DNA of 55,271 bases from Gammaproteobacteria bacterium. Its GTDB lineage: Bacteria; Pseudomonadota; Gammaproteobacteria; UBA9339. A program made the position numbers and the translations under genes. A model generated the notes under the pieces. It made no database searches and had not been told where the DNA came from. It was given only the letters and a program-made list of their open reading frames with translations. Every line of letters starts with the position of its first letter. Position 1 is the stretch's first letter. The stretch is from the NCBI GenBank assembly GCA_023480665.1, contig JAMCWR010000002.1, positions 1 to 55,271 on the forward strand, given 5' to 3'. Shown piece by piece: positions 8,965 to 18,521 of the stretch.

Positions 8965-9150
8965 TATAATTCTCCTAATTTTTATTATTAATGAGAGAAT
9001 TATAGAATAAAAATTACAGGCCTACATTAATTGAAGCTTAAGCCCCAAGTTAAATTTAACATATAATCGTATGTATTCTAATATGTATAAATATAAAACG
9101 TAAATTACATTAATTTGTTTCTTGATTGTGTTATTAAATTGTTGATTGCA

Positions 9151-9179
9151 TTGCTTTTTAGAGCGCTTATAGGTATGAT
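9151..9179 (+). promoter_or_regulatory. Sigma-70-like promoter for the TorF-type porin
   Basis: TTGCTT at 9151-9156 and TATGAT at 9174-9179 are separated by exactly 17 bases. The hexamers match the sigma-70 consensus at four and five positions. The GTG start of the porin gene lies 38 bases downstream, behind an AAGGAGAGG ribosome-binding site. Confidence 0.5.
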
Positions 9180-9216
9180 TATATGTTATGGATAGAATAG
9201 CAAGGAGAGGTAACCG

Positions 9217-9945
9217 GTGAAGATTAAATTACAAATAATTCTCGGCATATCGTTTTTAGTCTGCAGCAGTTTAGCATCAGCTAAGTTTTCAGGGAAAGTT
9301 GCTTTTACCACTAATTATATATGGCGCGGTGTTAGTCAAACTCAAAACATGCCTGCGGTTCAAGGCGAGCTAGCTTATGATATATTAGATTCTGGTTTTT
9401 ATGTAAGCGTATTTGGCTCTAACGTTAATTTTGGTGAAGAGCCAGATCCAGAAACTCTTGAAATGCCTGAAATTGCTCGTTCTGAGTTTGATTACGCAGC
9501 CGGTTATAGCCATGAATTCAATGACGATTGGGGTATGGATATCGGCGTTATGACATATACCTATCCTGACGCTTCTTTAAATAACTACTGCGAAGGATAC
9601 GGCTCAATTACCTATAAAATTTTAACTGCTGATTTTTCTTATACTGGAAATAATTTCAACACTGGGACTAACGGCTATTATGCTGGTCTTGGAATAAAAT
9701 ACGAACTGTTTAAAGATACTAAATATGTATTACTTAAAGATCTTTATGCAGGTGGTCATATTGGATATTTTGTGCAAGATAAAGATGTTGATGGAGGTAG
9801 TTACGCCGATTATATGCTTAGCCTTACCAAGACTATCCAGGGTGTAAATTTTGCACTTAGCGTAACTGATACTTCCGGAAGAGGCTATAAAGATAAGTAT
9901 TCATCGAGCAAAGTATTTTTCACAGTTTCAAAGGAGTTTGAGTGA
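9217..9945 (+). CDS. TorF family putative porin (outer-membrane beta-barrel)
   Basis: A 242-residue protein with a signal peptide (MKIKLQIILGISFLVCSSLASA) ending near residue 22. The mature N-terminus contains FTTNYIWRGVSQT, the signature of the TorF/Gcw_chp (TIGR02001) group of putative porins. The rest alternates short hydrophobic strands with aromatic residues, as expected for a small outer-membrane barrel, and it ends FFTVSKEFE. The start is GTG, chosen because a strong AAGGAGAGG precedes it and the signal peptide starts there. The transported substrate is unknown. Confidence 0.82.
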   Translation: MKIKLQIILGISFLVCSSLASAKFSGKVAFTTNYIWRGVSQTQNMPAVQGELAYDILDSGFYVSVFGSNVNFGEEPDPETLEMPEIARSEFDYAAGYSHEFNDDWGMDIGVMTYTYPDASLNNYCEGYGSITYKILTADFSYTGNNFNTGTNGYYAGLGIKYELFKDTKYVLLKDLYAGGHIGYFVQDKDVDGGSYADYMLSLTKTIQGVNFALSVTDTSGRGYKDKYSSSKVFFTVSKEFE

Positions 9946-10001
9946 GAGGCATGAAACCTGATACTTCAAGCCTTATCTGTTAGAACATTGTTGAATTGAA
10001 T

Positions 10002-12548
10002 ATGAAACTACGAAGTAAATTTATATTAATACTGCTAATTGGCGGATTAGCCACAGTCTTGTCTATCTTTTTATTATCAAATCTATTTATAAAAAATAAT
10101 GCCATCAAAATTGAAAATATGCTTGCAAGAAAAGATATTGAGCGTGTGCATAGCGCATTAAATAATTATCAGCAAGCGATACATTTATTAAACAAAGACT
10201 GGGGTTTTTGGGATGATAGCTATAAATTTGTAGAAGATTTAAACGAAGGCTACATTAAATCAAATCTTATGGAAGCTACTTTTGATCAGCTGCATATGAA
10301 TTTTATAGCTTTCTACGACCTTCAAGGAAATTTTAAATATGGTAAATTTTATGATCTTAAAAATAAAGAATTTATTCCATTTCCTAAAGGTATTGAGCAA
10401 CGCATTGCTAATGAAATAAAAGCATTACGTACAGAAACAGCAAAAGAAGGCTCAAGCGGTATTATTTGTGCAAATAGTGACCATTTAATTATAAGTTTGC
10501 GCCCAATCTTAAAGAGTGATTACACCGGGCCTTCTCGTGGCACAATTGTTATGGGGTTTTATTTCACTAAAGTTGATGTTGATAAATTGGCGAAGTCTAC
10601 AAATTTACAATTAACATTTTATTCGATAGCCGATATCAGCAAAGATAATAAATTGCATAATGTTTTTTTACACCTGATGCAAGGCGCTGACCCCTATATT
10701 ACAACCGAAAGCAATCAATTAATTGCAAGTTATACCTTGATCAACGATATTAATGGTAAACCCATTGGTATTTTTAAGATTGAAGATAAAAGAACCATTT
10801 GGCTCGAAGGCATCAAAACTGTATGGTTTCATAATATTTCAACTGTGACTAGCGCTTTTTTTATTGTTTTATTATTTTGGATATTAACAACGCGGATGGT
10901 AGTTAATCGCCTTTTAAAGCTTAATGAAGCAGTTAATGGAGTTACCACCAAGAAAAAATTTGATACTCGTCTTACTGCGACGGGTAAAGATGAATTAGCA
11001 CAATTGGCGGTTTCAATAAATTCTTTGCTACAGGTTATTGAATTATCAAATGCTGAATTAGAAGATCGAGTTAAGCTTCGCACCCAGGAGCTAGAAAAAG
11101 CTACCGAAGAGATGCGCGTTGCTAAAGAAGCAGCTGAGTTAGCTAACCGCACTAAAAGTATTTTCTTAAAGAATATTAGCCATGAAATTCGCACACCAAT
11201 GAATGCAATTTTAGGCTATGCACAATTATTAAAACGCGACAGTAATTTAACCCCTGCACAACAAGATTTTATCGATATTATTAATAATAGCGGCGATCAT
11301 CTTTTAGCTTTGATAAATGATGTCTTAGAAATGTCTCGAATTGAATCTGGGAGAATTACTGCTAATAACGAAAGTTTTGATCTTTATATTACGCTGGGTG
11401 ATATTGAAAGAATGTTTTTTTCACGCGCGCAAGAAAAAGGTCTTTATTTTACCGTAGAAAAAACTAAAGATTTACCTCAATTTATAATTAGCGATTCTCT
11501 TAAAATTAGGCAGGTAATAATTAATCTTGTTAGTAACGCACTTAAGTTTACCGAGCATGGAGGTATTACCATTATTGCTGCAAAAGCTGCCGCAAACAAT
11601 GCTGATCAAATTCTCATTAAAATTGCAGTTGCTGATACTGGGGTAGGAATACCTCAAGAAGAATTCGACAATATTTTTAGCGCATTTGAAAAAACTCAGA
11701 CCAGCATATCTAAAGGGCGTGGTTCGGGTTTGGGGTTAACTATCAGCCGTCGTTATGCGCGCTTGCTGAATGGTGATATTCAAGTTAACAGTGAAGTTGG
11801 TAAAGGCAGTGTGTTTACTTTTACCTTTATGGCAAAGGTGGCTACGACTTCAGTCGAAACTGCACAGCAACTTACCGTCACGAGTAATGAAGTTATCGGG
11901 ATTTCTTCTGATAGAGAGCCGCCAAAAATTATGATTGTTGATGATAATGAATCAAATCGTACAGTGCTCAAGCTTTTATTATTAAAGATTGGTTTTCGCG
12001 TAATAGAGGCGGTTGGTGGTAAAGAGGCAATTGAACTTTTTACCAAGCAGCATCCTGACTTGATCATAATGGATTTACGTATGCCAAATATGGATGGTAT
12101 TGCAACCATAGAAAAAATTAGAGAACTTCCTAATGCTGATGCAACGAAAGTTATTATGTTAACTGCTAGCGCGCTTGAAGATGCTAAGAAGAGAGTTTTG
12201 CAAGCGGGGGCAGATGCATTTATTCGAAAACCCTACAAAGAGGCCGACTTACTTGAACAAATTCGCCATCATCTAAATTTAAACTATATTTATAAAGCTC
12301 CTGAAAAAGCCCAACCCACTAGTATTTCTAAACAAACGCTTGATGAGCAATTACAAAGATTTTCCCCAGAACTTATGCAGAAATTAATTAAGGCAACTGA
12401 TACTGGCGATATCGTGCAATTGAAGATGCTAATTAATACAGAGGTTGCTGCTATTTCTAAAGAAGTTGCGCAATATATTAAGCAGTTGGCCGACAATTAT
12501 AATTATGCAAAAATACTGGATATCCTCAAGCCCAGTCGCGACATTTAA
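10002..12548 (+). CDS. CHASE4-containing hybrid sensor histidine kinase/response regulator
   Basis: An inner-membrane signalling protein of 848 residues. In order: TM1 (about 7-30), a periplasmic CHASE4-like sensor with DWGFWDDSY near 66-74, TM2 (about 278-297), HAMP, and a HisKA domain with the phospho-accepting His in FLKNISHEIRTPMN (about 394). A HATPase domain follows (NALKF, DTGVGIP, GSGLGLTISRR), then a receiver with phospho-acceptor Asp in IMDLRMPNMDG (about 691). A short helical tail of about 90 residues follows. An in-frame TTG lies two codons upstream; the ATG is preferred. There is no separate regulator gene alongside, so the output partner lies elsewhere. Its stop overlaps that of rlmD by a few bases, convergently. 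Confidence 0.93.
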   Translation: MKLRSKFILILLIGGLATVLSIFLLSNLFIKNNAIKIENMLARKDIERVHSALNNYQQAIHLLNKDWGFWDDSYKFVEDLNEGYIKSNLMEATFDQLHMNFIAFYDLQGNFKYGKFYDLKNKEFIPFPKGIEQRIANEIKALRTETAKEGSSGIICANSDHLIISLRPILKSDYTGPSRGTIVMGFYFTKVDVDKLAKSTNLQLTFYSIADISKDNKLHNVFLHLMQGADPYITTESNQLIASYTLINDINGKPIGIFKIEDKRTIWLEGIKTVWFHNISTVTSAFFIVLLFWILTTRMVVNRLLKLNEAVNGVTTKKKFDTRLTATGKDELAQLAVSINSLLQVIELSNAELEDRVKLRTQELEKATEEMRVAKEAAELANRTKSIFLKNISHEIRTPMNAILGYAQLLKRDSNLTPAQQDFIDIINNSGDHLLALINDVLEMSRIESGRITANNESFDLYITLGDIERMFFSRAQEKGLYFTVEKTKDLPQFIISDSLKIRQVIINLVSNALKFTEHGGITIIAAKAAANNADQILIKIAVADTGVGIPQEEFDNIFSAFEKTQTSISKGRGSGLGLTISRRYARLLNGDIQVNSEVGKGSVFTFTFMAKVATTSVETAQQLTVTSNEVIGISSDREPPKIMIVDDNESNRTVLKLLLLKIGFRVIEAVGGKEAIELFTKQHPDLIIMDLRMPNMDGIATIEKIRELPNADATKVIMLTASALEDAKKRVLQAGADAFIRKPYKEADLLEQIRHHLNLNYIYKAPEKAQPTSISKQTLDEQLQRFSPELMQKLIKATDTGDIVQLKMLINTEVAAISKEVAQYIKQLADNYNYAKILDILKPSRDI

Positions 12549-13834
12549 AGTCTCTCAAATAATACCATAGATTCGACGTGGCTCGTGTGTGGGAACATAT
12601 CAATTATGCCAGCAGATTTTAACTCATAACCTTTATTTATAATCTCTTTTGCATCGCGCGCGAGTGTGGCAGGATTGCATGAGATATAAAGAATTTTTTC
12701 TGCGGTAAATTTTTCTAGTTGTTGTGCGATTTCTAGAGCACCAGTGCGTGGTGGGTCGAGAATAATTTTTGTATATTTTATTTTAGACCAAGTTTGGCCT
12801 GATAAGTTTTGTGTTAAGTCTGCAGCATAAAATTCTGCATTAGCGATATTATTATGTGCAGCGTTTATTTTTGCGCGCTCAACCATAACAGCGCTGCCTT
12901 CAATGCCAAGTGTTTTTGCCCCAAGTTTTGCGAAAGAAAGTGTAAAATTCCCAAGGCCACAAAATAAATCAAGTATTGTATCTGTAGAGGTTGGGGCTAA
13001 AAGTTTTAGCGCTTGATTTACCATTTGCCGATTAACCTCAGGGTTAATTTGAGTAAAATCCCCAGGCTTAAATAATAATTCAATTTTTGATTCTGGCAGC
13101 GTATAGCTTAATTCAACCGGCGAAGTTAGTGAGGTAATGCTAGTTAAATTTCCTGGTTGCAAACAAATTTGAAAATTATGTTCGCGGCCAAAAGCGCTTA
13201 ATATTTCTTTGTCAGCGAGCGAAAGTTCTTTTAAGTTTCGAAACACTAAGGTTGTGGTGTGGTCACCAATTGCCACTTCAATTTGCGGGATATCAGCAAA
13301 AACACTAAGCTTGCTGATGGTTTCACCAAGCAATGAAATTTTTTGCCCAACTTGTGGCGGCAAAATTAGGCATTGTGAAATGTCTGCGATATACCGACCA
13401 TTTTTTTCATGAAAACCAACCAGCAGTTTTTGTTTTTTCTGTACATATTTGACTGCTAAGCGTGCGCGATTGCGATATCCCCAAATTGGGCCAACTAGCG
13501 GTGGCAATAATTCTTTAGGAATGACATTACCGAAATGTTGCAATTGCTCAAGCATGACCTGTTCTTTTAATGCAATTTGTTTTGCATGTGCTAAATGCTG
13601 CAAACTACAACCGCCGCAAATATCATAATGCGGGCAAGGCGGTGCTACGCGATCGATAGATGGCTTTAATACTTCGGTCACAAATCCTTCGTTATAATTT
13701 TTATGTTTGCGAGTAATTTTAAAAACTACCTCTTCGCCAGGCAGGCCGCCAGCTAAAAAAATAGTTTTGCCTTCTATTTGTGCAATACCACGCCCATCGT
13801 GGCTTAGTGTTTTAATGGTTACTTGATTTGTCAT
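12545..13834 (-). CDS. rlmD: 23S rRNA (uracil-1939-C5)-methyltransferase RlmD
   Basis: It methylates U1939 of 23S rRNA using SAM. An N-terminal TRAM domain (about 1-60) precedes a [4Fe-4S] ligand set at Cys67, Cys73, Cys76 and Cys155. The SAM-binding motif LDLFCGLGNFTLSFA lies near 290. The nucleophile is Cys386 in YISCNPATLARD and the general base Glu421 in HVESMVLFER. The 429 residues are typical. It needs an Fe-S cluster, which the SUF operon of this window can supply. The gene is monocistronic as seen here. The other RNA-uracil methyltransferases, TrmA and RlmC, are less likely: TrmA lacks the TRAM and Fe-S parts, and RlmC lacks TRAM. Confidence 0.95.
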   Translation of the reverse strand: MTNQVTIKTLSHDGRGIAQIEGKTIFLAGGLPGEEVVFKITRKHKNYNEGFVTEVLKPSIDRVAPPCPHYDICGGCSLQHLAHAKQIALKEQVMLEQLQHFGNVIPKELLPPLVGPIWGYRNRARLAVKYVQKKQKLLVGFHEKNGRYIADISQCLILPPQVGQKISLLGETISKLSVFADIPQIEVAIGDHTTTLVFRNLKELSLADKEILSAFGREHNFQICLQPGNLTSITSLTSPVELSYTLPESKIELLFKPGDFTQINPEVNRQMVNQALKLLAPTSTDTILDLFCGLGNFTLSFAKLGAKTLGIEGSAVMVERAKINAAHNNIANAEFYAADLTQNLSGQTWSKIKYTKIILDPPRTGALEIAQQLEKFTAEKILYISCNPATLARDAKEIINKGYELKSAGIIDMFPHTSHVESMVLFERL

Positions 13835-14087
13835 TTCACTTTAATCTACCATTTGTTTTGGATTTTATGAAATGTCTTGTGATTTTTATCCCATCCTAAG
13901 ATAACCCTTTAATTAATAAAGAAAAAAATTTTACATGTTTTGCGATTAGAAAGAATAATAAATATCTCAAAATTTACAAATTAAAATTTAAAATTTCAAA
14001 TTTACAATCTATAATACTAAACGTAGTGAATTTGATTTAGCTAGATCTTTATTTGTTTATTAAAAATTAAATATTGAGGTAAAAATA
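13835..14087. other. AT-rich spacer with a remnant of the ACATGTTTT repeat
   Basis: A divergent intergenic region between rlmD and the OmpA lipoprotein gene. It is dominated by AAATTT runs. A fragment AAAAAAATTTTACATGTTTT (13923-13942) matches the right end of the TTGATTTTAAACG repeat family. No ORF, RNA gene or clear promoter was recognised. Confidence 0.4.
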
Positions 14088-14753
14088 ATGAAATTAAGAC
14101 GTGGGTTAATTATTGGGGTAGCAATTTTTTTATTACCAATGTTAGGATTTTTAAGTGGTTGTAGTACACAAAATCCGTATACTGGCGAAAGTGAGCTAAG
14201 TAAAACGGCAGTTGGCACCGGAGTTGGTGCATTAGGTGGCGCATTAGTTGGTCAAATGATTGGCCATGATACTGCAAGTACATTAATTGGTGCAGGTATT
14301 GGTGCAGCAGTTGGTGGAGTTGCTGGGAATTATATGGATCGGCAGACTGCAGAATTACGCCAATATTTACAAAGCAGCGGTGTGCAAGTAGCTCGCGAAG
14401 GTAATGACATTCGTTTGATCATGCCAGGCGATATTACTTTTGAAAATGATCGTGCCGATATTAGGTCAGAATTTTATAACACTTTAAATGCTGTAGCGAT
14501 TGTGCTGAAAAAGTTTAACAAAACTAACGTGAAGGTAGTTGGCTATGCTTCAAGCACAGGTAGTGCTGCACACAATCAGGAATTATCTGAGCGTAGAGCG
14601 CAGGCAGTTGCTAATTATTTAGCATCGCAAGGTGTTAACCAAAATCGCCTAGTATCTCTTGGTTATGGCGCGCGTTTCCCTGTAGCTAGTAACAAAACTC
14701 GCGAAGGTCAAGCACAAAATCGTCGAGTTGAAATTACTATTCATCAGATTTAA
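14088..14753 (+). CDS. OmpA family lipoprotein with glycine-zipper segment
   Basis: A 221-residue envelope protein. The signal sequence ends in the lipobox LSGC with the lipidated Cys25. A glycine-zipper region follows (about 42-85, repeated G-x3-G with GALGGALVG and GAGIGAAVGG), then an OmpA-type peptidoglycan-binding domain (about 105-221) with NQELSERRAQAV and the closing QNRRVEI. The architecture matches YiaD-type proteins, which tether the outer membrane to the cell wall. GAGG precedes the ATG. A strong hairpin follows the stop. Confidence 0.9.
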   Translation: MKLRRGLIIGVAIFLLPMLGFLSGCSTQNPYTGESELSKTAVGTGVGALGGALVGQMIGHDTASTLIGAGIGAAVGGVAGNYMDRQTAELRQYLQSSGVQVAREGNDIRLIMPGDITFENDRADIRSEFYNTLNAVAIVLKKFNKTNVKVVGYASSTGSAAHNQELSERRAQAVANYLASQGVNQNRLVSLGYGARFPVASNKTREGQAQNRRVEITIHQI

Positions 14754-14778
14754 TTATTTTTTATTAGTTAGTTGACAT

Positions 14779-14805
14779 AAATGGCCGCCGTTTTGGCGGC
14801 CATTT
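14779..14805 (+). terminator. Perfect 11-bp stem hairpin after the OmpA lipoprotein gene
   Basis: AAATGGCCGCC pairs perfectly with GGCGGCCATTT around a 5-base loop (GTTTT). It begins 26 bases after the lipoprotein stop and ends 15 bases before rseP. The T tract is weak (ATTTATTA), so it may act as an attenuator or mRNA 3'-end protector rather than a full terminator. Confidence 0.6.
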
Positions 14806-14820
14806 ATTAAAAGGACGATC

Positions 14821-16182
14821 ATGCATATTTTGTGGCAAATATTTGGATTTTTATTCGCGATTTTTTTCTTGGTACTAATCCACGAGTACGGCCATTTAAT
14901 TGTGGCACGCTGGTTTAAAGTTAAAGTGCTGCGCTTTTCCATTGGTTTTGGTAAGCCATTTTATATTTGGCACAGCAAGAAAGATAAAACAGAATATGCA
15001 TTAGCGCCTTTTCTTTTAGGCGGATATGTTAAATTATTAGATTCGCGCGAAGATCCAGTCAAACTTCAAGATTTGCATTTAGCATTTGATCATAAACCCA
15101 TCCTGCAACGCGCGTTGATAATTTGTGCTGGCCCATGTGCAAATATTATTTTTGCTTTGTTAGCTTTTTGGTTGATGTTTGTTATTGGCATAAAAACGCC
15201 GAAACCAATTATCGGAAAAGTAATTACTCATTCAATTGCAGCAGAAGCAAAAGTAAAACCAAAAGAAGAAATTATTCGGGTTGATAACAAAAGAGTTTTT
15301 TCATGGCAAGATGTTCTGGTCGCGATGTTAGCGCGAGTTGGTGATAGTGGCAAAATGACTTTACAAACTCAAATTAATCCAATTATGCCAGTTAACACTT
15401 ATTCTTTAGAATTAGCCAATTGGCAATTTGATTCATATCAGCCAGATCCGCTAACTGATTTAGGCATTGAACCATATCATCCAATTGCGTTGCCAATCAT
15501 TGGCGGTATTGCAAAAAAATCACCAGCTGCAGCTGCAGGGTTACGTATTGATGATAAAATTGTTGCGATTAATGAAAAAAGAATTAGTAATTGGGATGAT
15601 GTTAATCATTTCATTCAAGGTCATCCAAATGAAACCCTGCAAATGAAAATCTTGCGGCAAAATCATTTGCTTGAAATTAAGGTTAATGCAGCTTGGAGAT
15701 ACGGATCAGGTTGGAAAAAAATTGGTTTTATTGGTATTAGATCGCAAAAAATTGCTTGGCCAGAAGATATGCTACTTTATCAAAAATATTCCCCATATAA
15801 AGCAATTGCGCCAGCATATCGCGAAGCTTGGTCGCTGGTAAGTCTAAATGGCATCGTATTAAAAAAACTAGTATTACGAAAAATTTCTTTGCGAGTTTTG
15901 GGCGGTCCGATTTCGATTTTTCAAGCATCAAGCCAAGCGTTAGAGCAGGGTGCAGTGGTCTTTTTTGGGTTTTTGGCAATGATCAGTTTAACTCTAGCAT
16001 TAATTAATATTTTACCTTTGCCAGGGCTTGATGGTGGTTATCTTTTGTTGTTTTTAACTGAAGCGATTAGGCGCAAACCGCTTGCGCCAAATACCCAGCA
16101 ATTAATTTTACGCTTGGGTTTAATTTTGTTAATGCTCATTCTTGTGCAAGCCACAATTAATGACCTAATGCGGATATTTTAA
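14821..16182 (+). CDS. rseP: RseP site-2 zinc metalloprotease
   Basis: An inner-membrane protease that cleaves anti-sigma factors within the membrane. The zinc motif HEYGH gives His21, Glu22 and His25 in the first helix. Two PDZ-like regions lie at about 130-210 and 225-290. The LPGLDGG motif with Asp404 supplies the third zinc ligand. The 453 residues are normal. In most gammaproteobacteria rseP sits between dxr and bamA; here it stands alone after an OmpA-lipoprotein gene, an unusual neighbourhood. The ATG follows AAGGA. Confidence 0.94.
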   Translation: MHILWQIFGFLFAIFFLVLIHEYGHLIVARWFKVKVLRFSIGFGKPFYIWHSKKDKTEYALAPFLLGGYVKLLDSREDPVKLQDLHLAFDHKPILQRALIICAGPCANIIFALLAFWLMFVIGIKTPKPIIGKVITHSIAAEAKVKPKEEIIRVDNKRVFSWQDVLVAMLARVGDSGKMTLQTQINPIMPVNTYSLELANWQFDSYQPDPLTDLGIEPYHPIALPIIGGIAKKSPAAAAGLRIDDKIVAINEKRISNWDDVNHFIQGHPNETLQMKILRQNHLLEIKVNAAWRYGSGWKKIGFIGIRSQKIAWPEDMLLYQKYSPYKAIAPAYREAWSLVSLNGIVLKKLVLRKISLRVLGGPISIFQASSQALEQGAVVFFGFLAMISLTLALINILPLPGLDGGYLLLFLTEAIRRKPLAPNTQQLILRLGLILLMLILVQATINDLMRIF

Positions 16183-16289
16183 GTTGTGGTTTAACTTTAG
16201 CTAGTGGTTAGTGATGCGACTTTAGTTAATTGATCCATTTTATTGCGTTCGATTTCATTTTTTGTTTTAATAGCAATTAGCAATTATTT

Positions 16290-16376
16290 GCCGGAGTGGT
16301 GAAATTGGTAGACGCGCCAGACTCAAAATTTGGTAGTGGCAACACTGTGTCGGTTCGAGTCCGACCTCCGGCACCA
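16290..16376 (+). tRNA. tRNA-Leu(CAA)
   Basis: The acceptor strands GCCGGAG and CTCCGGC pair and are followed by an A discriminator and encoded CCA. The anticodon stem CCAGA/TTTGG encloses CTCAAAA with anticodon CAA. The variable arm is long (class II) and the T arm contains GGTTCGAGTCC. It lies between rseP and deoB. Confidence 0.95.
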
Positions 16377-16460
16377 TACTTGGTTGTGACCAGCATCTAT
16401 AATTCTTCGAGTTAATTTCTTTTAAAATAAAAGACATATAAAATTAGGATAAGTAAAACC

Positions 16461-17678
16461 ATGAAAAGAGCATTTATTTTATTACTAGATTCATTAGGGG
16501 TAGGTGAGCTGCCAGATGCGGCTAAATTTGGGGATGAAGGCGCTAATACCTTACTGCATATTGCTGAAACTTGTGCTGCAGGAAAAGCTGATATCATGCA
16601 GATTCGTAAAGGAATTTTACAGCTACCAAATTTAGCGCGGCTTGGGTTAAGCAACCTTTTATTTGAATGTTCAGGGCACGCGCTGCCAGGTTTTGATCCA
16701 ACATCCGAAACTACAGGCTTATATGGATATGCCGCCGAAAAAAGCTTTGGTAAAGATACGCCAAGCGGCCATTGGGAAATTGCCGGTGTTCCAGTATTGT
16801 TTGATTGGGGATATTTCCCAAAACAAATTCCTTGCTTCCCGCCTGAACTAATTGCCGAATTTATTAAGCAGGCAAAGCTTCCAGGAATTCTAGGGAATAA
16901 ACATGCTTCTGGTACCGAAATTATTAAAGAATTTGGCGATGAACATGTTAAAACTAAAAAACCAATTTGTTACACTTCTGCAGATAGCGTATTTCAAATT
17001 GCTGCGCATGAAGAAGCTTTTGGTTTGAATAGATTATATGAAATTTGTAAAGTTGCGTATGAGCTTTTAAAGCCATACAACATTGGCCGCGTCATTGCAC
17101 GCCCGTTTGCTGGAACATCTGGCAATTATGCGCGCACCGAACATCGCAGAGATTATTCCATACCTCCACCAGGAGTTACTCTACTTGAAAAATTAGTGAA
17201 GAGTGGTGGGACGACAATCGCAATTGGGAAAATCGCCGACATTTTTGCGCATTGCGGGATTAGCCAGCATGTTGATGCACATGGTCATGTAGAAATTTTT
17301 CAAGCTGCTTGTGATGCTACAAAATCCGCTAAAGACCGAAGTTTAGTATTCGCAAATTTTGTGGATTTCGATATGAAGTATGGGCATCGGCGCGATATTG
17401 CAGGGTACGCGCATGCACTCGAAGAATTTGATTCTAACTTACCAAGGTTTGTTGAATTAATGCAGCCAGGCGATATTGCAATTATTACAGCAGATCACGG
17501 TTGCGACCCAACTTTTGCTGGCACTGATCACACGCGCGAATATATTCCAGTATTAGCTTTTGGTCCTGGTATTAAAGGCGGTGCGCTTGGTCGGCGCGAT
17601 ACCTTTGCCGATATCGGCCAAAGCTTAGCCAAATATTTTGATTTAGAGCCGTTTCAAACAGGTAAGGCGTTTTTGTAG
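16461..17678 (+). CDS. deoB: Phosphopentomutase
   Basis: It interconverts ribose-1-phosphate (or deoxyribose-1-phosphate) and the 5-phosphate, linking nucleoside salvage to pentose metabolism. It belongs to the alkaline-phosphatase superfamily. Metal ligands are visible in LLLDSLGVGELPDA near residue 10, in ADHGCDPT and in TDHTRE near the C-terminus. GKDTPSGHWE contains the phosphorylated threonine. At 405 residues it is full length. No other deo genes are adjacent. An AGGA lies rather far upstream of the ATG. A hairpin follows the stop. Confidence 0.96.
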   Translation: MKRAFILLLDSLGVGELPDAAKFGDEGANTLLHIAETCAAGKADIMQIRKGILQLPNLARLGLSNLLFECSGHALPGFDPTSETTGLYGYAAEKSFGKDTPSGHWEIAGVPVLFDWGYFPKQIPCFPPELIAEFIKQAKLPGILGNKHASGTEIIKEFGDEHVKTKKPICYTSADSVFQIAAHEEAFGLNRLYEICKVAYELLKPYNIGRVIARPFAGTSGNYARTEHRRDYSIPPPGVTLLEKLVKSGGTTIAIGKIADIFAHCGISQHVDAHGHVEIFQAACDATKSAKDRSLVFANFVDFDMKYGHRRDIAGYAHALEEFDSNLPRFVELMQPGDIAIITADHGCDPTFAGTDHTREYIPVLAFGPGIKGGALGRRDTFADIGQSLAKYFDLEPFQTGKAFL

Positions 17679-17695
17679 CAAAGCCTTGTTTGTGG

Positions 17696-17721
17696 TGTGG
17701 GTTTTGTTAACCCACAAATTT
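17696..17721 (+). terminator. Probable terminator after deoB
   Basis: TGTGGGTT pairs perfectly with AACCCACA around the loop TTGTT (17696-17716), followed by AATTTTG. It begins 18 bases after the deoB stop. The U tract is short, so efficiency is uncertain. Confidence 0.5.
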
Positions 17722-17755
17722 TGAAATTGAACCATAATTAATTATGGAGTTGTAT

Positions 17756-18271
17756 ATGCCAAAAAGTAATAACCCCGTCATTCAAATAACATCATTTGAG
17801 CAAGTTGGCATGGTTGTGAAAGATCTGACAGACTCGATGAATTCGATGTGGAATAATTTTGGCATTGGCCCATGGGATGTAAGAATTTACAATCCTGAGC
17901 GTATCAGAGAGGCTAAATATTATGGTAAGCCTTCCAAATCAGGGATGAAGGCTGCGTTCTGTTATGTTGGGAAGATTCAGTTGGAATTAGTTGAGCCAAT
18001 CGGCGAGGATAATATTTTTCGCGATTTTGAAAAGTTGCATGGCAATGGAATTCAACACCTCGGTTGGCATATAGTAAAAACAGAACAGGATTTTTTTGCT
18101 ATCACCAGCAAACTTAATGAGGCAGGGCATGCGTGCATTTGGAGCGCCCGCTCCCCACGTGGCCGATTTGCTTACTTTGATACAATGAAGACGCTAAACA
18201 CTTTATTAGAGGTTGTGTGGGTTGATCCTGAAGCAGCAGCTGTGCAGCCTGACTATATTTATCCAGCATGA
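17756..18271 (+). CDS. VOC (glyoxalase/bleomycin-resistance) superfamily protein
   Basis: A 171-residue cytoplasmic protein. FEQVGMVVKDL near the N-terminus and GIQHLGWHIVKT near 100 are the paired beta-alpha-beta-beta-beta modules of the vicinal-oxygen-chelate fold. A metal-binding His (GIQHLGW) and a Glu in LLEVVWVD are placed as in methylmalonyl-CoA epimerase-like members. An upstream in-frame ATG at 17744 was rejected because GGAG at 17746-17749 fits the ATG at 17756. The substrate cannot be told from sequence. It follows deoB as a separate unit. Confidence 0.8.
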   Translation: MPKSNNPVIQITSFEQVGMVVKDLTDSMNSMWNNFGIGPWDVRIYNPERIREAKYYGKPSKSGMKAAFCYVGKIQLELVEPIGEDNIFRDFEKLHGNGIQHLGWHIVKTEQDFFAITSKLNEAGHACIWSARSPRGRFAYFDTMKTLNTLLEVVWVDPEAAAVQPDYIYPA

Positions 18272-18311
18272 ATAATTGGAATGCCTCCAGGGCTTGACCC
18301 TGAAAGATTTT

Positions 18312-18436
18312 TATAGCCGTTACCCTATAGCTTCATACTGCGTTGCACGCTTGACTCGCTGCTCACATATTCAAGCATATGCTCCGCTGCTCGTCTGCGC
18401 GTGCGCCTTGTCTGAAGCTATATGGTAACGGCTATA
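18312..18436. repeat. 125-bp inverted-repeat element (TATAGCCGTTACC ends)
   Basis: The ends are near-perfect inverted repeats of about 24 bases: TATAGCCGTTACC, one mismatch, then TATAGCTTCA on the left, answered by TGAAGCTATA and GGTAACGGCTATA on the right. The centre is GC-richer than its surroundings and holds a smaller imperfect foldback (AGCATATGCT at its middle). It has no coding capacity. Its structure is that of a MITE or large REP-like element, sitting between convergent genes. Confidence 0.75.
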
Positions 18437-18521
18437 GTTGCAGTGATAATTTTCGCTACTAGATTATTCAGCCTGATTAGCGGCGTCATTAGCACATTTG
18501 CGTAAATCACATAGTTGTAGA

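Noticed and set aside
13423..14087. Search for a CRISPR array or tandem repeats in AT-rich spacers.
   Set aside because: No regularly spaced repeats with unique spacers occur here or elsewhere in the window; the repeated AAATTT text is simple low complexity.
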